A model generated the notes under the pieces. It did not search any database. It was not told the origin of the DNA and saw nothing but the letters and a program-made list of their open reading frames with translations. A stretch of DNA of 36,757 bases, from NCBI GenBank assembly GCA_001579985.1, contig LRSR01014918.1:1-36757 (forward strand), read 5' to 3'. The translations under genes were made by a program, and so were the position numbers. Positions 32,825 to 36,757 of this stretch are shown here, piece by piece (within the stretch, counting starts at the first letter, position 1; the number at the start of each line of letters is the position of its first letter). The stretch is from Hypsibius dujardini (Eukaryota > Tardigrada > Eutardigrada > Parachela > Hypsibiidae).

Positions 32825-33099
32825 ATATATGTCTGTATGTATGTCTGTCCATCTGTCTGCCTGTTTGTCCGTCTGTCTGTCTGTTTGCCTGTCTGTCTGC
32901 GTGACTGTATGTCCATCTATTTGCCTGTTGGTTATTACTAGCTGTTATTTATTACTAGCTGACTTTCTAACAAAATATTCCTTCGTTTTCACCCTCCAGG
33001 GTGGAGTTCCAAAACAAATTCTACGGCGGCCAAGGGTACCAATTCCAGCCGTTCTCCTTCGCCACCATGACGGACGGGAACAAACCTGTCGATGAATAG
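26638..33099 (+). CDS. ATP6V0A: V-ATPase V0 subunit a (116 kDa)
   Basis: Stator and proton-channel subunit of the vacuolar H+-ATPase in lysosomal or plasma membranes. Sixteen-exon form: 26638-26754, 26955-27033, 27102-27199, 27500-27628, 28142-28242, 29494-29620, 29701-29877, 30177-30389, 30470-30760, 31063-31208, 31291-31512, 31611-31956, 32189-32296, 32377-32494, 32580-32751, 33000-33099 (TAG), 847 residues. [20 protein letters not shown] is the family start. The cytosolic half ends near residue 398, before membrane spans beginning [15 protein letters not shown]. The essential channel arginine is Arg748 in [21 protein letters not shown] His/Gly-rich loop lies at about residues 690-718. The end is [13 protein letters not shown]. 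Exon 28142-28242 can be replaced by 28765-28865. The four human paralogues cannot be told apart here. Confidence 0.96.
27225..27412. repeat. 47-bp tandem array, four copies, V-ATPase intron
   Basis: Units containing GATGTATTCGGTCATTGCTT and GATTGATTGGTTGATTTAAG repeat at exactly 47 bp (27234, 27281, 27328, 27375). Confidence 0.92.
28142..28242 (+). other. V-ATPase alternative exon A (101 nt)
   Basis: Acceptor CCATAACAG and donor GTGAGG. It enters in phase 0 and leaves two bases over. It codes [15 protein letters not shown]... ending LKLG, in the variable loop between FFDE and FVAGV. The start Met matches the human E|MADPD junction, so this is taken as the reference exon. Confidence 0.85.
28411..28469. 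repeat. (CAGA)n between alternative exons A and B
   Basis: Pure CAGA run of about 15 units. Both sides carry a related segment GGTGATGGGCATTCCTC...CAGTAATTCG (28371-28400 and 28510-28540), so the run sits inside a direct duplication. Confidence 0.9.
28765..28865 (+). other. V-ATPase alternative exon B (101 nt)
   Basis: Acceptor CCGTTTTTAG and donor GTAGGT. It has the same length, entry phase and exit phase as exon A. It codes [16 protein letters not shown]... ending SNLG and joins equally well to FFDE before it and FVAGV after it. If both exons were included, exon B would be read in another frame and meet TAA after five codons, so the two should be mutually exclusive. Confidence 0.8.
29919..30115. 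repeat. (CAGA)n degenerate microsatellite, V-ATPase intron
   Basis: CAGA/CACA/CAAA tetranucleotides fill the 299-bp intron between exons ending at 29877 and starting at 30177. Confidence 0.9.
30819..31015. repeat. (CAGA/CAGG)n microsatellite, V-ATPase intron
   Basis: Imperfect CAGA array within the 302-bp intron after the exon ending at 30760. Confidence 0.92.
31975..32120. repeat. (TGCC)n-(TCTG)n microsatellite, V-ATPase intron
   Basis: A short TGCC run passes into long TCTG runs in the 232-bp intron after the exon ending at 31956. Orientation is opposite to the arrays earlier in the same gene. Confidence 0.93.
32767..32925. repeat. (TCTG)n degenerate microsatellite, last V-ATPase intron
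   Basis: TCTG/TATG/TCCG tetranucleotides in the 248-bp intron before the final exon at 33000. Confidence 0.92.
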
Positions 33100-33858
33100 A
33101 GCGGAAAAAACTCTTTGAAACAGAAAATCTGCAAGTTTTTATTTTCATTCCGCTTGAGCTGCTTTCCCGTCGCCCCCTCGATCCAATATATGTATGTTTG
33201 TACGTTTTCACTCGGTATTTACTTTAACTGACTATTTCAACGCGCTTCTCACGTATTTATTACAAAAGAAATTTCTCCCATGTATTCTCTTGTTCGCTTC
33301 TTCTCATTTCAATCTCTCAAGGGTGCTTGTGTACTGTGAAATCTCCACTTTTCCTTCTGGTTTTATCTCACATCTCGTACCACTGCATCACACGTATGTG
33401 TTTGACCTTCAGGTCGCGAAACGAAGAAAACCACGTCACGTTATCTCCTTCCGCCAAGCAAACTCAAAGCTACTTCCCATTTGGCCATATTATAGCGCTA
33501 TCCGAGTTAGGCGGTTTAGCTCGACGGGTGCGTAATGCCATCAACACTGAGCTCACGGGCTTAATTTAGGCAGCACTTTCACATGGCCACTGGTATTCAG
33601 TCCCGGGCTACCAGTGACGTCACCACCATTGCGGTGAGTCACGTCAAAGCCCAACCCAAATTGAAGTTGAGCCCGTGATTGGCTGCAGCCATTATCAGGA
33701 CTCCACCCATTTTTTTCTCCAGAACACTTGCATGATCTCATCAGCTGGTAATGACTTGCTTGTATTCTTTCTTCCACTTTCTCGCTCCGCTCACTAACTT
33801 TGTTTGATTCATCTCTCCAGCCATATTATTTTTTCTCGCGAATCTCGACAGAACGAAA
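33100..33858. other. Spacer between V-ATPase and SKP1
   Basis: V-ATPase 3' end and SKP1 upstream region; no exon seen. The likely SKP1 promoter lies in 33560-33860, with the CRE/AP-1-like cluster listed separately and an inverted CCAAT box (ATTGG) at 33678-33682. Confidence 0.55.
33614..33641. promoter_or_regulatory. CRE-like and AP-1-like sites upstream of SKP1
   Basis: GTGACGTCAC at 33614-33623 is a perfect 10-bp palindrome containing the full CRE TGACGTCA. TGAGTCA at 33635-33641 is an AP-1 consensus that runs directly into ACGTCA. They lie about 220 bp before the SKP1 start codon. Binding is inferred from the motifs only. Confidence 0.4.
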
Positions 33859-35753
33859 ATGGCCGCCACTTCTTCCTCTGCACCGGTTGCATCCACCAGC
33901 AGCGGCGACGCACCGACCGTCCAGGACCCGAAGAAGCTCATAAAGCTGGAGAGTGGAGGTTGTGAGAAATCTTATCTTCCATATATTGAAACAGAGCATC
34001 AGAAAAAAAAACAGAGAAGGAATTTATTGGGAAGAAAATGTTCCGCCGAAACCTTTTTGGGCTCCCGCGTTACCTCCCCTTGAATTCTTCATCGTCTCCG
34101 TTCATGAAGGAAAATAACTCGATGTTTTTTTTTACCTTGTGTGCTTGCAGATAAGGAAGTGTTTCAGGTGGACATTGAGGTGGCGAAGATGTCGAAAGTC
34201 GTCCGGCAATGGATTGAAGACGTGAGTGCTTGATTGGTGGGATTCGTTTGATTGAATTATTGACAGTTCTTGTTGCAGTGGCGATTGATTGATCGATTGA
34301 CAGTTCTTGTTGCAGTGGCGATTGATTGATCGATTTGATAGACAGTTCTTGTTGCAGTGGCGATTGATTGATCGATTTGCTTTTCCTGCCGCTTGATCGA
34401 ATTGATTGGATTCTTTGACTTTTGATGTGGCATTGTGTTGTGTCGTTTGCTTCGTTGGTTGGGTTTAATGTTTTTGTTGTCATTTGACTCAATTGATTGA
34501 TCAGTTTGTCTATTGCATACTAGTAAAAAAGTTACAATGAAAACGTTGCTTCTCGTTAATTATTAAATCAGGTTTCTCTTTCGGTTGATTAAGACTGGAA
34601 ACATTGATTGATTGATTGATTGACCGGTTGTTTTATTGATGAACCAGTTTTCTGCTGTAGCGGCCTTTCATCAAAGCAATCTTTTCACCTCTTTCCTCTC
34701 GTTCTTCTTTCCAGATGATGGATGAGCAGGAAGCCAAGACACGGGACTGGAGCCTGGTCGATCCCATTCCCTGCCCCAATGTCTCCGGTCCGATCCTCCG
34801 GAAGATCATCTTCTGGATGGAGTATCACAAGAGGACCGACGACCCCGAAGTGGAGAAGCCGGAGGACGATCTGTCACACTTCACTGACGAGGTCAGCGAC
34901 TGGGACCAAGAATTCGTCAAGGTATTTAGGCTTTCATTTCCCATTTGGAATTCCATTTCGTCTCCTCTTTCTATTGAAAGTGGAATTGCCAGATGTGGCC
35001 TTTCGCTTTCCAATTTGGAATTCCATTTCGTCTCCCCTTCCCATTGAAAGTGGAATTGCCAGATGTGCCTTTTCGCTTTCCCATTTGGAATTCCATTCGT
35101 CTCCTCTTTCTATTGGAGTGGAATTGCCAGATGTGGCCTTTCGCTTTCCATGTCGAATCGAAATTCCATTTCGCATCCTTGCGGGAATAGACGTGGAATT
35201 CCATTTGCTTGTCGAATTGTAATTTCATTGTGCCACCTGCTCCAGTGGAAGTGGAATTACCAAGTCCCACTTTTCAGGTGGATCAAGGTACCCTCTTCGA
35301 GCTCATCGTCGCCTCCAACTACCTGAACATTAAGAAGCTCCGGATTGTGTGCTGCAAGACTGTAGCCGCCCAGCTGAAGAAGCTGTCGGTGGAGGAAATC
35401 CGCGCCACCTACAACATTGAGAACGACTTCACGCCGGAGGAGGAGGAGGCCATTCGCGAGGAGAATGAGTGGTACGTTGATTGATTGATTGATTGAGTGG
35501 TGCATTGATTGATTCAAGGAGTGGCTCGTTGATTGATCGATTAAATAAGTGGTGGATTGATTTATTGTTCAAATGAGTGATCCGTTGATTGATTGATTAA
35601 ATAAGTGGTGGATTGATTAAGTGATTGATTGAGTGGTACTTTGATTGATTTGATTTTTGTGTTAGTATTTTTCTATTTGGTTTTCCACGTGGGGTTTTAA
35701 CCGATTCCATTTTTTCGGATTTTAGGTGCGAGGATCAAGATTCCACAAAGTAG
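33859..35753 (+). CDS. SKP1: SKP1, SCF ubiquitin-ligase adaptor
   Basis: Adaptor joining cullin-1 to F-box proteins in SCF ubiquitin ligases. Five exons: 33859-33958, 34151-34221, 34715-34921, 35278-35471, 35726-35753 (TAG). They give 199 residues, against 163 in human. The BTB/POZ-like fold is recognisable from [21 protein letters not shown] through [17 protein letters not shown] and [20 protein letters not shown] to the F-box-binding helices [14 protein letters not shown] and EENEWCE. Compared with human SKP1 there is a Ser/Ala/Thr-rich N-terminal extension of about 26 residues, a longer acidic loop before WDQEF, and a short tail (DQDSTK) after the usual WCEEK end. Introns 2 and 3 carry tandem repeats. 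It could be one member of an expanded SKP1-related family; no second copy is in the window. Confidence 0.95.
34262..34378. repeat. 37-42 bp tandem repeat, three copies, SKP1 intron 2
   Basis: Units starting at 34262, 34299 and 34341 read GACAGTTCTTGTTGCAGTGG followed by CGATTGATTGATCGATT. Each carries a pyrimidine-rich stretch and CAG resembling a 3' splice site. Confidence 0.9.
34931..35160. repeat. 70-bp tandem repeat, about 3.3 copies, SKP1 intron 3
   Basis: CC/CAATTTGGAATTCCATT occurs at 34941, 35011 and 35081, exactly 70 bp apart, with a partial unit to about 35160. Each unit contains GTGGAATTGCCAGATGTG. Open frames over it in both directions are repeat artefacts. Confidence 0.92.
35472..35670. 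repeat. (GATT)n-rich intron 4 of SKP1
   Basis: Degenerate runs of TTGATTGA interspersed with AAATAAGTGGTGGATTGA segments fill most of the 254-bp intron. Confidence 0.85.
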
Positions 35754-36220
35754 GATGGTGACACGCACAGCCAAACCGGATCAACGATGGAGTGCCTTTT
35801 AGTTCGGAATTTTCCTCAGTTGAAGCGAGATGATGTCCCTCGAGGATGATTTTTTGTCTTTTGGAATAGTCACGTGGTGTTTTTTGTACTGACGGGAGAC
35901 GCACAGAAATGGCGGGTGATGGGTTTTGTGATTACTTAAAATTCCCAAGTAGACCGAAAAATTATTTTCTTAGTGATTCAGCGTGTGCTTCAAGATGTCG
36001 TTGAATTGATTGATTAGTCTTTCGACGAAGAGCAGTGGATAAATCTCCTTTAAGGGTCGTCAAATCCGCGTTCTTCGAGGATTATTATTTTGCTTATTCA
36101 AGTTCACTCTGATGCCATTAGTTGTGATTGCCTGTGCAATGGACTCTTCTGCGTGGCAGTCTTTCCGCCAATCAGACCTGGTATCTTACGACAGTGCCAG
36201 TACAGTATTCGTAGCGAGTT
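35754..36220. other. Right-hand spacer after SKP1
   Basis: SKP1 3' untranslated region and unassigned sequence. It contains a CACGTG E-box near 35870. No exon or RNA gene was seen. Confidence 0.5.
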
Positions 36221-36542
36221 TACGATTTCGTACTGGGTCTACGTATTCGTACCGGGTCTACGTATTCGTACCGAGTCTATCTACTCGTACCGGGTCTACG
36301 TATTCGTACCGAGTCCACGTATTCGTACCGAGTCTATCTATTCGTACCGAATCTACGTTTTCGTACCGGGTCGACGTTTTCGTACCGAGTCCACGTATTC
36401 GTACCGAGTCTATCTATTCGTACCGGGTCTACGTATTCGTACCGGGTCCACGTATTCGTACCGATTCTACGTTTTCGTATCTGGTCTACGTTTTCGTATC
36501 TGGTCTACGTTTTCGTACCGATTCTACGTTTGTGTACCGGTC
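36221..36542. repeat. 19-bp CpG-containing satellite, about 17 units
   Basis: Units with consensus TACGTATTCGTACCGGGTC repeat at 19 bp without interruption. Variants are mainly single substitutions (CACGT, TATCT, CGAGTC). No stop codon arises in two forward frames, which creates two long spurious open frames rich in Tyr, Arg and Val. Confidence 0.95.
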
Positions 36543-36598
36543 AACCGTTTCCGGTACTTTTACCTCTTCACGCTTACAACCCTTCAATGTGGAGAAAA

Positions 36599-36677
36599 AT
36601 AGAAGTTAAACACATCAAGAACATGCAGATACAAATACTGTCATTGGTCGAGGACGCCGGGGAACCGCTCCGTAAAG
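36599..36677 (+). other. Possible exon of a gene beyond the right edge
   Basis: An AAAATAG acceptor-like site is followed by an open frame containing ATG at 36623 (MQIQILSLVEDAGEPLRK) and a donor-like GTAAAA at 36678. The protein was not recognised and nothing else supports it. It could be a first coding exon, an internal exon, or chance. Confidence 0.2.
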
Positions 36678-36757
36678 GTAAAACCAACAACAACAAAAAG
36701 AAACAAAAATGTTTACTGTACAGTCAACTGAATAATCGCGTTCGACATCGGAAAAAA

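Noticed and set aside
3027-32904. Many long Cys/Leu/Ser/Val-rich or Arg/Gln/Thr/Asp-rich open frames over microsatellites (for example around 3027-3483, 5814-6374, 11404-11692, 12485-12807, 13286-13639)
   Set aside because: They are translations of (TCTG)n and (CAGA)n, which have no stop codons in several frames. They lie in introns of well-supported genes and match no known family.
34722-35270. Long frames on both strands in SKP1 intron 3
   Set aside because: They come from the 70-bp tandem repeat. The true SKP1 frame ends at a donor at 34922 and resumes at 35278 with perfect family match.
36090-36609. Two overlapping 165-170 codon frames rich in Tyr/Arg/Val
   Set aside because: Both are generated by the 19-bp satellite, whose unit has no stop in these frames. 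The periodic protein has a 19-residue repeat forced by the DNA unit, and there are no flanking coding features.

Overview
The window is a piece of a compact animal nuclear genome. It carries eight intron-containing protein genes in about 36.8 kb, with GT-AG introns as short as 62 bp. The gene set (GAB docking protein, calpain-15/SOL, RNF121, LRRC51, LAMTOR1, a probable NDC1, V-ATPase subunit a, SKP1) points to a metazoan. The divergence from vertebrate proteins and the tight spacing suggest an invertebrate, but I cannot name the lineage. All exon joins were worked out by hand from splice signals and codon phase, and each of the seven genes with both ends visible gives an uninterrupted reading frame.

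Layout: 1-2391, simple repeats, no gene seen. 2392-6726 (-), GAB-family adaptor lacking its first exon. 6727-9190, no confident gene apart from a possible upstream exon of the next gene. 9191-13992 (+), calpain-15/SOL with three RanBP2-type zinc fingers. 14959-17301 (+), RNF121 RING E3. 17834-19921 (+), LRRC51. 20270-21719 (-), LAMTOR1. 22290-25248 (+), probable NDC1 nucleoporin. 26638-33099 (+), V-ATPase a subunit with two alternative exons of equal length. 33859-35753 (+), SKP1. 36221-36542, a 19-bp satellite.

The genes do not form one pathway, but several share an organelle or process. LAMTOR1 (Ragulator anchor) and the V-ATPase a subunit meet at the lysosome surface in mTORC1 nutrient sensing. 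RNF121 and SKP1 are ubiquitin-ligase components. GAB is a receptor tyrosine kinase adaptor. RNF121, LRRC51 and LAMTOR1 have the same order and orientation as on human 11q13, and GAB2 and TCIRG1 (an a-subunit paralogue) lie on the same human arm, which suggests old conserved linkage.

The non-coding part is dominated by (CAGA/TCTG)n and (GATT)n microsatellites in most long introns, plus several minisatellites with 19, 20-21, 28, 47, 70 and 83 bp units. At least nine foldback or MITE-like elements cluster between 14.2 and 19.0 kb. Many long open frames here, especially the Cys/Leu/Ser/Val-rich ones, are artefacts of these repeats.
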